Assembly: GCA_047602305.1 (NCBI GenBank) | Contig: JASGHO010000001.1 | Span: forward strand, 2,604,001-2,668,000 | Direction of reading: 5' to 3' | DNA: 64,000 nucleotides | DNA from: Ancrocorticia sp047602305 | GTDB lineage: Bacteria; Actinomycetota; Actinomycetes; Actinomycetales; Actinomycetaceae | Shown here: piece by piece, positions 1-8,860 of the stretch | Layout of the letters: the number at the start of each line of letters is the position of its first letter | How positions within the stretch are numbered: position 1 is the first letter of the stretch | Program-made: the position numbers and the translations under genes | The notes under the pieces: generated by a model | The model's input: only the letters and a program-made list of their open reading frames with translations | Database searches by the model: none | What the model was told of the DNA's origin: nothing

Positions 1-569
1 CGCCCGGCTACGGCTCGAAGTTCAACAACATCACCACCCCCGGTGAGGACACCCCGTACACCTACTGGGGTCAGCTGAACGTCACCAAGACTGCCCCGGG
101 CGGCAAGGTTCTCAAGGACGCTGAATTCCAGGTGTACCCGGCCGGCGCCGGTGATGTCTGCGCCCCCACTGTCCCCGCAACCGGTCTGGTTTCCACCGGT
201 GTCTCGGGTAACGACGGCGTCGTCACCTGGACCCAGAGTGTCTCCGGACCCAACGCCTCACCTCTCGGTCTGTGGGTTGCCAACAGCGTGAAGGATCAGC
301 TGGCCAACCCCTCGAAGGTATACTGCCTCTACGAGACCAAGGCTCCTGCCGGTTACACCGGCCAGGTTGGTGCTCGCGCCGTGACCATCACGCCCGGTAC
401 CGCTAACGTCCAGGCAATCGACGTGGAGAACCTCCCCCGCGAGACTCCTGAACTGCCGCTGACCGGTGCACAGGGTACCCTCATGCTGACCGTCGGTGGT
501 CTGGCACTCGTCGGTATCGGTGGAGGCGCACTCTTTGTGACGCGTGGCCGCCGCAACGAGACCGCCTGA
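1..569 (+). CDS. LPXTG pilin / surface protein, C-terminal part (5' truncated by window edge)
   Basis: The reading frame is open from base 3 and runs off the left edge, so only about 188 C-terminal residues are seen. The end has a classical cell-wall sorting signal: an LPLTG motif, a hydrophobic stretch (LMLTVGGLALVGIGGGALFV) and a basic tail with RGRR. About 80 residues earlier is YCLYETKAPAGYT, which matches the E-box of sortase-assembled pilins, where the Glu helps form an intramolecular isopeptide bond. The visible part therefore looks like a Cna-B/SpaA-type domain plus anchor. The class C sortase just downstream is the expected pilus polymerase. Whether this is the backbone or an accessory pilin cannot be decided without the N-terminus. 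Confidence 0.88.
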   Translation, partial: PGYGSKFNNITTPGEDTPYTYWGQLNVTKTAPGGKVLKDAEFQVYPAGAGDVCAPTVPATGLVSTGVSGNDGVVTWTQSVSGPNASPLGLWVANSVKDQLANPSKVYCLYETKAPAGYTGQVGARAVTITPGTANVQAIDVENLPRETPELPLTGAQGTLMLTVGGLALVGIGGGALFVTRGRRNETA

Positions 570-602
570 ACGACGTCGTCGTAACTGACAGCGGTTGCGC
601 GC

Positions 603-663
603 GAACTGCACCTCTGGAGTGCGATGTTTTAGAGCAGAACGTCGTGCACCGGAGGTGCAGTTC
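603..663 (+). terminator. Stem-loop after the pilin gene
   Basis: Perfect 12-bp inverted repeat, GAACTGCACCTC (603-614) pairing with 652-663, loop 37 nt. It lies 34 bp after the pilin stop and upstream of the sortase gene. There is no clear T-tract, so it could be a partial terminator that lowers sortase expression relative to pilin, or an RNA-stability element. Confidence 0.5.
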
Positions 664-683
664 TACCATGGCTCAATCGCGTG

Positions 684-748
684 AAGTGAAGGGTTTATAC
701 ACAAAGTCGCGGAAATTTGCCGGGGTGTCGTGTACAAACCCTTCACTT
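684..748 (+). promoter_or_regulatory. Second stem-loop in the pilin-sortase gap
   Basis: Inverted repeat with 19-nt arms at 684-702 and 730-748, 18 of 19 positions complementary, loop 27 nt. It ends 43 bp before the sortase start codon. With the 603-663 hairpin it fills most of the 221-bp gap. I see no convincing promoter between the two hairpins, so sortase mRNA may come from read-through. Confidence 0.5.
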
Positions 749-790
749 GGCGAAACCTCTTGTTAGAGCCCACCTCTTTGAAGGAGCACG

Positions 791-1816
791 ATGGGATCAT
801 CAACGGATACATCTGGGGATTGCAAGGTTCCGGATACGGTCGGACCTGTTTCCGGCCCGGTTGCACGGCGCTGGCGCATGCCGTGGCCGCAACTGATCGC
901 GTGCCTGGTGATTCTTGTTGGTACAGCAGTGTTCCTGTACCCGCACATGGCCTCGTGGTTCTCGCAGAAGGAACAGTCTCGTGTGCTCGGAATGTCTCAT
1001 GAGTGGTTGGAACAGCCGCCGAACGACGAGGCGAGTCATCGCGCCGAACAGATCGCAAAGGCTCACCGTTACAACGAGGCCCTCGCCAGCGGTGCGCAAC
1101 TCAAGGCAAACGAACGCGTACCGGTGGGTGACGGGGCGTCGTCGGACGAAAGTCTCGTCTATGAAAATATTCTCTCGTTTGCCGATAATGGTTTCATGGG
1201 GCGGCTGCGCTACGACGCCCTCGAAATTGACCTCCCCATCTACCACGGTACGAGCGAAGACACGCTGCTCCGCGGCGTCGGACACCTGGAGGGAACCTCG
1301 ATACCGGTGGGAGGAGTGGGTACCCGTGCGGTCCTCACCGCACACCGCGGCCTCCCCACCGCCACACTCTTCAACGAACTCAACCGGGCGGTGAAGGGTG
1401 ACATTGTTACCGTGGCTGTCCTCGATCAGGTCCTCAGCTATCGGGTGATTGAATCTCGGGTGGTCGAACCGGACGAGACTGAAGCAATTCTTCCCGACCC
1501 TGATCAAGACCTCTTGACCCTCGTGACCTGCACGCCGCTTGGCGTCAACAGTCACCGCATCCTCGTGACCGCCGAGCGAATAACTCCCACACCTTCCGAA
1601 GAAATCGCTGCGGCCGAAGCCGCCCCTGACCTGCCCGGATTCCCGTGGTGGGCGGTGATTCTCGGGGCCGTGATCGTGTTCGTCGTCGTATATGTGTGGT
1701 GGTCCGGGTACCCGCCGAAGAAGGTGGGTGGTAAGAAGGTGGCTGGTCGGAGGGCTGGCGGTGCGAAGTCTGGTGGCGAAGTTGGTGGTGTCGGGGCGAC
1801 GACCGGAACAAAGTAG
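791..1816 (+). CDS. Class C sortase (pilin polymerase)
   Basis: 341 residues. Class C sortases cleave the LPXTG-type motif of pilins and join subunits through a lysine. An N-terminal membrane segment lies at about 33-52. The catalytic triad is visible: His185 in LTAHRGLP, Cys247 in TLVTCTP and Arg256 in NSHRILV. A second membrane helix at about 286-304 with a Lys/Gly/Arg-rich tail (PPKKVGGKKVAGRRAGG) is typical of class C enzymes and places the catalytic domain outside the cell between two anchors. The start is supported by AAGGAG 5-6 nt upstream. The usual DPF/DPW lid motif is not obvious; the equivalent region reads DGASSDESLVYENIL. The pilin gene upstream is the likely substrate. Confidence 0.93.
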   Translation: MGSSTDTSGDCKVPDTVGPVSGPVARRWRMPWPQLIACLVILVGTAVFLYPHMASWFSQKEQSRVLGMSHEWLEQPPNDEASHRAEQIAKAHRYNEALASGAQLKANERVPVGDGASSDESLVYENILSFADNGFMGRLRYDALEIDLPIYHGTSEDTLLRGVGHLEGTSIPVGGVGTRAVLTAHRGLPTATLFNELNRAVKGDIVTVAVLDQVLSYRVIESRVVEPDETEAILPDPDQDLLTLVTCTPLGVNSHRILVTAERITPTPSEEIAAAEAAPDLPGFPWWAVILGAVIVFVVVYVWWSGYPPKKVGGKKVAGRRAGGAKSGGEVGGVGATTGTK

Positions 1817-1880
1817 GATGTTGCGAGATTGGCCGTGATGAACCGCGGATGCCACGAGAACTGCAACGTAGGAGAAAACG

Positions 1881-2318
1881 ATGAGCGTACCCAACCCCGG
1901 TGAGGAATTTTTGGCGCGCGTAGGGCTGGGAGACATGGAACCCGAACTTCGCACGTCATTCCTTGCTTACATGTACGAGTGGGTACAAAGCGAGATCGGG
2001 GACCGGTTGACCGAGGGTTTGAGCGAGGAGCAGGTTGCAGAGTTTGAGGCGATCATGGCTGGCGATGCGGCTGTGGTGGACTCGTGGATCGCGGAACACG
2101 CGCCCGAGTACCTCAGTGATGCGCGATACCTGCGAATTGTTGAAGGTGCGCCGGACGGGGTCGACGAGGCGGGACTGCGCCAAGAGTATGTGAGCTCGCG
2201 TTGGATCGAAGTGGTGCGGCCCGACTTCAAGCTGGTCACCGCGGCGGTGTGGGCGGATGTGACACAGATGATCCGCGAAAACCGCGACGCAATCCTGGCC
2301 GCAAGCCTCGAAGAGTAG
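1881..2318 (+). CDS. Small acidic hypothetical protein
   Basis: 145 residues, strongly acidic, no signal peptide or membrane helix. The N-terminal half (LARVGLGDMEPELRTSF, then EWVQSEIGDRLTEGLSEEQ) looks helical and resembles small actinobacterial proteins I would loosely group with DUF5663; that assignment is tentative. The second half has several Trp/Tyr residues (SSRWIEVVRPDF). The start has AGGAGAAAACG before ATG. It follows the sortase by 64 bp in the same direction and converges on hrpA with 17 bp between the stops. Function unknown. Confidence 0.75.
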   Translation: MSVPNPGEEFLARVGLGDMEPELRTSFLAYMYEWVQSEIGDRLTEGLSEEQVAEFEAIMAGDAAVVDSWIAEHAPEYLSDARYLRIVEGAPDGVDEAGLRQEYVSSRWIEVVRPDFKLVTAAVWADVTQMIRENRDAILAASLEE

Positions 2319-2335
2319 GCGGACACGGGCTTCCG

Positions 2336-5300
2336 TTAGACCCCGGCGAGGAGCTTTTCTATACGCTTCGCGCTGACCTTGCCCTGGGTGCCGAGCTGCT
2401 GGGCGAATAGCGAGACGCGCAGTTCCTCCAGCATCCAGCGGGCGTCGCGGAGCACGCCCGCTGTGGCTGGGTCATAGGGTTGCCCCGCCGCTTTGTGGCG
2501 CGCAGCCGAGATTTTCTCCGAGACATCCTGCACCTGCCACGCCAACGAATCGTCCGCGCTGGGGTTGAGCTGCGCCTTCTCGATGCGCATGGCGGCAGCC
2601 TTGAGGTAGCGCACCAGATGCGGGAGCTTGTCCTCGGGAGTGACATACAGGAATCCCGCGGGCATGAGCTCGGCAAGTTGGTTGCGTACGTCCGTTACGG
2701 TACCCAGCAGCATGATTGACGAATTCGCCTTGATTGCCTGCTGAACGCGTGCCCACTCGGTGCAGATGTTGGCCGCAAGCTGGGCCAGCAGGAACACCTC
2801 ATCCTCGTGACGGTCACGCACCCAGGTACGCATGGCCTCCCAGTCGGACTTGGCGCGCAGCTCGCCAAGAGTTGCCCGGTTCTGCGCGCACCACTTATCC
2901 GCAAGATTACGGGCCGCTGTGAGCTGCAGGTCCGCCACCAGCGCGGATGTGCCGGGATACGGCGTTCCCGCGAGAGCCAACGACTGCTGCCCGTTCCACC
3001 GCGAGGTAATTCGAGCCTCGGGTAGCGCAACGCCCTGGGCGAGCAGCTGGACGACGCCCTGCCGATGCTCACGCACTTGGTCCGTGGGCTCGGCAAGCAC
3101 CGAGAACTTCACCTGCTTGCCGCCCCCGGAGGTTTGTGCCCCGGATACGCGAGTGTGCTGAGCAGGGGAAGTGGACTTGTTCGGGGTGCTGTTCTTTCCG
3201 GCGGCTGCTGAGGCACCACTCGTCACAACAAGGGCCGGATAGCCGCGCACCACCATTCCGTGCGGGCCGGTGGTTTCGATCGACGACGGAATGACGCCGT
3301 CGGGAACGTTGGGCCAGTCGGTGAGTGGTTCGGCCGAGGCCATCTGCGCGCGGGCCTCGGCTTCCGCGGCACGAATGGCTGCGCGGGCCTTGTCGCCGTT
3401 GGCGGTTCCGGGCGTGGCTCCAGACGTTGTGGAGCCCGCGCCGCCGTCGCCGAGAAGGCCACGCCGGGCCTCGTCAAGTGCGAGAGCGACGGCGCCCTTG
3501 ACCACGTTCTCCACCGCGGACTTCGCCCGCGGCGCAAGTGAGCGCTGCACGTAGGCGAGGCTGGTGCTCTCCTCCAGGATCGCGCCGCGCTCCGAGCGCA
3601 CACGGAAGTTCATCTGCAGGTGGGGTGGCAGTTGCGCCTCGGCCCAGTCGGCGTCCTCGATCCAGAAACCACGCAGCTTGAACACCGCGTCGGTGAAGGC
3701 CTGGCGGAACGTTTGCGAGCTTGGGTTCGATTCTGCGGCGGGAGTGGGCGCCTCGCCCAGCAGTGGCAGGATCGCACGCGCCACGTCCGGCGCGGGCACC
3801 AGCTGGCGCCGGATCCGCTTGGGCAGGGCACGAATGGTGCCGATGACGAGCTCCTCACGCAAGCCGGGAACAAGCCAGTCGAAGCCGACGTCGTCGACCT
3901 GCGGAAGCAGGGTGACCGGGATGGTGACGGTGACGCCGTCGCCGTATTTGCCGGGGTTGAAGGCGTATTCGAGGGGGAGGGTGAGGCCGCCCTGGACCCA
4001 CTCGGTGGGGAAGTCGGCGCCGGATGCGGCGGTTGTGCCGAGCAGGAATTCCTGGGTGAAGTTGAGGAGATCCGGGGTTTCGTGCCGGGCCTTTTTCCAC
4101 CAGGAGTCGAAGTGGCGGCCGGAGACGATGTTGTCCGGGATGCGTTCCTCGTAGAAGGCGGCGAGGGCGTCCTCGTCCGCGATGAGGCCGTGGCGGCGGA
4201 GTTTTTGTTCTGTTTCGGCGGCTTCCTCGAGTGCCTTGGCGTTCTCCTTGAGGAACGTGTGGTGGGTGCGCCACTCGCCCTCGACCAGCGCATGGCGGAT
4301 GAACATCTCCCGGGCCAGCTCGCGGGCGGAGTCGGTGCCGACGGAGTTGAGGAGGATCTGGCGGTCGGCCACGAGCGTCATGCCGTAGAGCATGACCTTC
4401 TCCTTGCACATGGCGGCGCCGTTGCGAGAACTCCAGATCGGCTCCGAGAAGGAGCGCTTGGTCAGATGCTTGGCGAGTGGCTCGATCCAATGCGGCTCGA
4501 TGGCGGCCACGGTGCGCGCGAAAAGGCGCGAGGTCTCGACGAGTTCGGCGGCCATCACCCAGGCGGGGGTGCGGCGATGCAGCCCGGAGCCGGGCCACAC
4601 CACGAAGTGCGTGCCGCGCGCGCCAAGATAATCGCGGCTGCGTTCGGACCAATTGCCGAGGTTGGAGAGCAGGCCCACCAGCATGGAGCGGTGGATTGCG
4701 CCGGCCTCGGGGGTGTCTGCGGAACGTCCGAGTTCGCGGCACGCTGCGGCCACGGCACCGGAATCCGGGGTGGCGCCGAGGGTGGCGGGTCCGGTCAGGT
4801 CCGCTTCGCGGATCTGACGGGAGGAGGGGAGGGCGAGTGGGCGAATGTCCAGTTCCAGGGTGCGGGCCATCTGCTGCAGCTGGGAGACCACGTCCGTCCA
4901 CTCGCGGTAACGCAGATAGTTGAGGAACTCACCGCGGCACATGCGGCGGAACTGCGAACCGGAGAGCTCGCGCTGTTGGGTGTGCAGGTAGCGCCACAGC
5001 GTCAGGTAGGCGAGGAAATCCGAGGAGCTCGCGGTAAAACGAGCATGCAGCTGATCGGCCTGGGCGCGCTTCTCGGTGGGGCGCTCGCGCACGTCCTGCA
5101 CTGAGAGGGCGGCGACGAGCACCAGAACCTCGGAGGCGCAGCCATTCTTCTGGGCCTCGATGAGCATGCGGCCGAGCCGCGGATCGATGGGCAGGCGGGC
5201 AAGCTGATGGCCGGTGCGGGTGAGGCGAGGGCCGCGCTGTTGGCCACGGGTCTCCCGGGTGTCGATCGCGCCGATTTCTTCGAGCAGCTGGGTGCCGGCA

Positions 5301-7174
5301 CGCACGGCGCGCTCGTCCGGCGGATCGATGAAGGGGAACTTGGAGACATCGCCAAGCCCGAGCGAGACCATCTGCAGGATGACCGAGGCCAGCGAGGTGC
5401 GCTGGATCTCCGGCTGCGTGAACTCCTCGCGGTGCTCGAAATCCTCCTCCGAATAGAGGCGGATGCAGATGCCGTCCGCCACGCGGCCACAGCGGCCCGA
5501 GCGCTGATTCGCGCTCGCCTGCGAGACCGGTTCGATGGGCAGGCGCTGTACCTTCGTCTTGTTGGAATAGCGCGAGATTCGCGCCGTTCCCGGGTCGACG
5601 ACGTAGCGGATCCCCGGCACCGTGAGCGACGTTTCGGCGATGTTTGTAGCCAGGATGATGCGCCGATTCTGATGGCGCTCAAAGATGCGATGTTGCTCGG
5701 CGGCGGAGAGCCTTGCGTAGAGAGGCAGCACCTCGACCGCGCCGGGGACGGAACTGCGGCCGCCCGGTTCGATGTAGCGGCTCTTCAGCTCGTCCTGGAA
5801 GGCCTGCTGGGTATCGCGGATCTCGCCCTCGCCGGAAAGGAATACAAGGATGTCGCCGGGGCCTTCGGCCATGAGCTCCTCGCAGGCCTCAACAATTCCG
5901 GTGACCTGGTCAATTGCTTCAGCGCGACCGGGAGTTGCGGGTTTGGCCGGTGTGGTTGCCTTGCTCCGGTGGGCTTGCTGAGCTTGGGCAGCGGCCTTCG
6001 AGGTGGCGGGGCGCTTCTTGGTGGAGCCGTGCTGGTTGCGCGCGGCGCCGGAGGAGCGGGAGAGATTGTTGGCCTCCGAATGACCGGTGCTCGAGGAGTT
6101 GCCGTCGGAGAAACCGGAGGTGGAGTCCGCGCCGTCGCCATCAAAATCGTCATCGAAGAGCGGACGGTAGCGGATCTCGACCGGGTAGGTGCGGCCGGAG
6201 ACCTCGATGATCGGGGCGACGTCGCCGGGTTTGCCGCCGGCACGGTGCTCGCCGAAGTGGGCGGCGAAGCGTTCCGTATCGATGGTGGCGGAGGTGATGA
6301 TGATTTTGAGTTCGGGGCGGCGCGGCAGGAGCTGGGCGAGGTAACCGAGGATGAAGTCGATGTTGAGGGAGCGCTCGTGCGCCTCGTCGATGATGAGGGT
6401 GTCGTAGCGCAGCAGGTCTGGGTCGGACTGGATTTCGGCGAGGAGAATGCCGTCCGTCATCAGCTTGACCAGCGTATTTGGTCCCACTTCTTCCGTGAAG
6501 CGCACCTGGTAGCCGATGGCGCCGCCGAGCTTCACGCCCAGTTCGTCACAGATGCGTTCGGCCACCGAGCGGGCGGCGATACGGCGCGGCTGGGTGTGGC
6601 CGATGAATCCAGAAATGCCGCGGCCGAGCTCGAGGCAGATCTTGGGGAGCTGGGTGGTTTTACCGGAGCCGGTCTCGCCCGCCACGATCACTACCTGGTT
6701 GTCACGGATGGCGGCGGCAATCTCCTCGCGGCGCGCCGAGACAGGCAGCTGCTCCGGATAGGAGATGTGAGGGACAGCTGCCGTGCGAGCGGCGAGGCGC
6801 TCCGGGGAGAGTGGCTTGGGCTGCTGTGGCCGACCGCGGTTTTGGGAGCCGCGGCCGCGGCTCTGCTGGCGGTTCCGGGAGTCAGTGTTTGGCTGGCGGT
6901 TACGAGAGCTGGCTTGCTGCTGGCCCTCGCGGTTCTGCTGGCGGTTCTGCCCTCGGCGAGACGGCTGATCTTCGCGAGACTGCCGGTTTGTGCGTGATGG
7001 TTGCTCTCCGCGGTTCTGCTGGTGCTCGCGGCTGTTCCGGCTGCGAGAAGTGCTCCGACCGTCCGCGGTGGGGGTGGAGGAATTGCCGCTTGAACTGGAG
7101 TTGTGCGGGTTCGTCGAGGAAGGTGTCTGTGCCATACTAACGGCCATTCTTCCACGAATTCTGCGAGATACCAT
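2336..7174 (-). CDS. hrpA: ATP-dependent RNA helicase HrpA (DEAH box)
   Basis: 1612 residues, a little longer than typical bacterial HrpA (about 1300). Walker A is GETGSGKTT (166-174), motif II is DEAH (263-266), motif III is SAT (295-297); the helicase C domain and the long C-terminal DUF3418-type region follow. Two low-complexity parts add length: a Ser/Arg/Gln/Asn-rich N-terminus of about 115 residues and a Ser/Gly/Ala-rich insertion after about residue 345 between the helicase lobes. HrpA-family helicases act on RNA and ribosome-associated mRNA. The start is uncertain: the most upstream Met is taken, but Met at 7135 (MAQTPSST) is equally plausible, and a GGAAGA lies 12 nt before it. It stands alone on the minus strand. 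Confidence 0.95.
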   Translation of the reverse strand: MVSRRIRGRMAVSMAQTPSSTNPHNSSSSGNSSTPTADGRSTSRSRNSREHQQNRGEQPSRTNRQSREDQPSRRGQNRQQNREGQQQASSRNRQPNTDSRNRQQSRGRGSQNRGRPQQPKPLSPERLAARTAAVPHISYPEQLPVSARREEIAAAIRDNQVVIVAGETGSGKTTQLPKICLELGRGISGFIGHTQPRRIAARSVAERICDELGVKLGGAIGYQVRFTEEVGPNTLVKLMTDGILLAEIQSDPDLLRYDTLIIDEAHERSLNIDFILGYLAQLLPRRPELKIIITSATIDTERFAAHFGEHRAGGKPGDVAPIIEVSGRTYPVEIRYRPLFDDDFDGDGADSTSGFSDGNSSSTGHSEANNLSRSSGAARNQHGSTKKRPATSKAAAQAQQAHRSKATTPAKPATPGRAEAIDQVTGIVEACEELMAEGPGDILVFLSGEGEIRDTQQAFQDELKSRYIEPGGRSSVPGAVEVLPLYARLSAAEQHRIFERHQNRRIILATNIAETSLTVPGIRYVVDPGTARISRYSNKTKVQRLPIEPVSQASANQRSGRCGRVADGICIRLYSEEDFEHREEFTQPEIQRTSLASVILQMVSLGLGDVSKFPFIDPPDERAVRAGTQLLEEIGAIDTRETRGQQRGPRLTRTGHQLARLPIDPRLGRMLIEAQKNGCASEVLVLVAALSVQDVRERPTEKRAQADQLHARFTASSSDFLAYLTLWRYLHTQQRELSGSQFRRMCRGEFLNYLRYREWTDVVSQLQQMARTLELDIRPLALPSSRQIREADLTGPATLGATPDSGAVAAACRELGRSADTPEAGAIHRSMLVGLLSNLGNWSERSRDYLGARGTHFVVWPGSGLHRRTPAWVMAAELVETSRLFARTVAAIEPHWIEPLAKHLTKRSFSEPIWSSRNGAAMCKEKVMLYGMTLVADRQILLNSVGTDSARELAREMFIRHALVEGEWRTHHTFLKENAKALEEAAETEQKLRRHGLIADEDALAAFYEERIPDNIVSGRHFDSWWKKARHETPDLLNFTQEFLLGTTAASGADFPTEWVQGGLTLPLEYAFNPGKYGDGVTVTIPVTLLPQVDDVGFDWLVPGLREELVIGTIRALPKRIRRQLVPAPDVARAILPLLGEAPTPAAESNPSSQTFRQAFTDAVFKLRGFWIEDADWAEAQLPPHLQMNFRVRSERGAILEESTSLAYVQRSLAPRAKSAVENVVKGAVALALDEARRGLLGDGGAGSTTSGATPGTANGDKARAAIRAAEAEARAQMASAEPLTDWPNVPDGVIPSSIETTGPHGMVVRGYPALVVTSGASAAAGKNSTPNKSTSPAQHTRVSGAQTSGGGKQVKFSVLAEPTDQVREHRQGVVQLLAQGVALPEARITSRWNGQQSLALAGTPYPGTSALVADLQLTAARNLADKWCAQNRATLGELRAKSDWEAMRTWVRDRHEDEVFLLAQLAANICTEWARVQQAIKANSSIMLLGTVTDVRNQLAELMPAGFLYVTPEDKLPHLVRYLKAAAMRIEKAQLNPSADDSLAWQVQDVSEKISAARHKAAGQPYDPATAGVLRDARWMLEELRVSLFAQQLGTQGKVSAKRIEKLLAGV

Positions 7175-7193
7175 ATGGCTGGTCTTAAGGGAT

Positions 7194-7251
7194 GTGGCTA
7201 TGTGGTGGGGCTTGGCGCCTTTATTGGCAGTGTCGCCGCTGTGGTAGCCAC
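7194..7251. repeat. 58-bp palindromic repeat, family P2, copy 1
   Basis: GTGGCTA at 7194-7200 pairs with TAGCCAC at 7245-7251, with further partial pairing inside. The same element recurs at 8861-8918 in the same orientation, with shared blocks such as GGGGCTTGG and CCGCTGTG plus TAGCCAC. The two copies bracket the DUF559 and GNAT genes. Confidence 0.6.
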
Positions 7252-7330
7252 TGAATAGTTGACCCGGCTCGCGCCACCGCTACTTTTCTCCACAGAACGG
7301 CTTCGTGCTGAACCCATCCACAGGAGAAGC

Positions 7331-7354
7331 TGAGTGGATCCTATGATCCACTCA
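7331..7354 (+). promoter_or_regulatory. Perfect hairpin covering the start codon of the DUF559 gene
   Basis: Perfect 10-bp arms, TGAGTGGATC (7331-7340) and GATCCACTCA (7345-7354), with a 4-nt loop. The GTG start codon (7334-7336) lies in the 5' arm, and the AGGAG ribosome-binding site ends 6 nt before the hairpin. It could act as an operator for a dimeric repressor or as an RNA structure that hides the start codon. Confidence 0.55.
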
Positions 7355-8200
7355 CAAATGATGAGATTGCGCATGATAAAACTCCCCGTCTTTCATATCA
7401 GTGAACTGGAGAACCTCGAACTCACCAAGGCAGAGCTACGGTCCTCGCTTGAGAAGGGTTCGCTTATTCGAACTGCCCGGGACTGGTATGCGTCCAGCGA
7501 TGCGCCTGTCGATCTTATACTTGCGACGCGTCAGGGTGTGCGCCTTACCTGCGCCAGTGCAGCCAAGTACCATCAGATTTGGGCCCCTCTTCACTCGCGC
7601 TTACATGTCTACATGGTTCACTGTCGACCAGAATCCGTGCAACGCTCTCTTGTTGTTCACCCAATACCGCACCTCAGCAAATGGCCCGATTATCAACCAA
7701 TTGCTCCACTTGATCTCACTTTGCTTCATGCTGGAAGATGCCTCCCGGTGCCGGAGGCTGCAACTCTTTTTGAATCGGCGGTCAACAAGGGCAAGATACT
7801 GCTGGATGATGCGTTAGCGATTATCGAAGAGTTGCCGAAGCATAGACAGGACCAGCTCTCCCGCATTAACCCTCTTGCCCAGTCGGGGACAGAAACACTG
7901 GTGCGATGGTTCCTTGAGTCACGACGAGTGAAGGTCCGGGCTCAAGCAGAGATTGCTGGCGTGGGGCATGTGGACATTCTTGTTGGTGAAAGCCTTGTCA
8001 TCGAGTGTGATTCTGTCACGTATCACACGGACCGAGACCAGTACTACAGGGACCGCCATCGCGATCAAGAGCTGATTAGGCAGGGGTATTTGCCGGTGCA
8101 TCTGACTTGGGAAGACGTTTGTCTCCGCTGGGAATTAACCCAGCAACGGCTGGAAGGAATTCTCGCAACCCGTAGGCACAGATATCTCCGACCGAACTAG
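7334..8200 (+). CDS. DUF559-type nuclease-fold protein
   Basis: 288 residues. The C-terminal third matches the DUF559 / very-short-patch-repair-like PD-(D/E)XK fold: SGTETLVRWFLESRRV (Glu187), then VGHVDILVG (Asp214), LVIECDSVTYH (Glu224, Asp226, His231) and RDQELIRQGYLPVHLTWED. The N-terminal half (about 20-130) resembles the winged-helix and linker region of actinobacterial proteins annotated as AbiEi-like or 'type IV TA / DUF559'. No cognate antitoxin or methylase is adjacent. Such genes are common, fast-evolving accessory genes; their substrate is unknown. GTG start with AGGAG 8 nt upstream; the start codon is inside a perfect hairpin. Codon use is less GC-biased than in neighbours, consistent with later acquisition. 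Confidence 0.72.
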   Translation: MDPMIHSQMMRLRMIKLPVFHISELENLELTKAELRSSLEKGSLIRTARDWYASSDAPVDLILATRQGVRLTCASAAKYHQIWAPLHSRLHVYMVHCRPESVQRSLVVHPIPHLSKWPDYQPIAPLDLTLLHAGRCLPVPEAATLFESAVNKGKILLDDALAIIEELPKHRQDQLSRINPLAQSGTETLVRWFLESRRVKVRAQAEIAGVGHVDILVGESLVIECDSVTYHTDRDQYYRDRHRDQELIRQGYLPVHLTWEDVCLRWELTQQRLEGILATRRHRYLRPN

Positions 8201-8333
8201 GGCGTGTTGCTAAACCCGATGTGGTGGCGCGGGTGAGGGGTGAGGCCGCGCGCGAGCTGGCGGAGTCGGCCATTGACGGTAATTGAAAGTCATGCGCCCT
8301 TTTATCTCGTCCGCGACCTGGGGGAGTCGCGGG

Positions 8334-8810
8334 TTAGGATGACCTGCGGATTCTCAAGTGGAGCAGCGGGTAGGGTCGACCGGCCTCGTCGGTCTCGCTG
8401 CGACCGACGACCTCGAATCCGTGGTGAGCGTAGAAACCCGCAGCCGAGATATTTTGCTCGTTGACATCAACTTCAGTGACGCCAAGATCGTTGATTGCAT
8501 GGGCGAGAAGCGCGGTACCGATTCCACCATCGCGTTGTGTCGCGTCAACGAAAAGCATCTCCAGTGTTCCGTCGAGTACGCCCGAGAACCCCACCGGCTG
8601 ACCATCGCGCTCTGCGACGAAGAGTCCAACTGCCGGAAAGTAGATGGACTGCAGTTTGGCTTCTATCTCGTCTCGATCCACTTCTGCAAGGAAGTCGTGT
8701 GTAGCGTCCACGGCTCCACGCCAGATTGCAGCGAGTGTCGGATACTCGGCGGTTCCGATCGAGGGCCGAATGACCAAACCGGGCACGGCGGGCTTTGTAC
8801 GCGGATGCAT
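8334..8810 (-). CDS. GNAT-family N-acetyltransferase
   Basis: 158 residues, a single acetyltransferase (GNAT) domain. The acetyl-CoA-binding region reads EMLFVDATQRDGGIGTALLAHAI, matching the usual R/Q-x-x-G-x-G/A loop (QRDGGIGTALL), followed by VDVNEQNISAAGFYAHHGFEVVGR, the typical end of the fold (N...A..FY...GF). The pattern is close to YjaB-type enzymes. The acceptor is unknown. It lies on the minus strand with no operon partner, between the two copies of repeat P2. Confidence 0.85.
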   Translation of the reverse strand: MHPRTKPAVPGLVIRPSIGTAEYPTLAAIWRGAVDATHDFLAEVDRDEIEAKLQSIYFPAVGLFVAERDGQPVGFSGVLDGTLEMLFVDATQRDGGIGTALLAHAINDLGVTEVDVNEQNISAAGFYAHHGFEVVGRSETDEAGRPYPLLHLRIRRSS

Positions 8811-8860
8811 CGGCCCACCCTATCAGAGGGCATGATGGCGGACGCTGTGCTGTCGGAGCT

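Noticed and set aside
5207..6997. Long plus-strand open frame (about 596 codons) opposite hrpA
   Set aside because: It is antisense to the helicase, has no recognisable domain and results from the high GC content; HrpA motifs on the minus strand are unambiguous.
7334..8200. Toxin of a type IV toxin-antitoxin pair
   Set aside because: Only the nuclease-fold half is convincing and no partner gene is adjacent, so a toxin-antitoxin claim is not supported.
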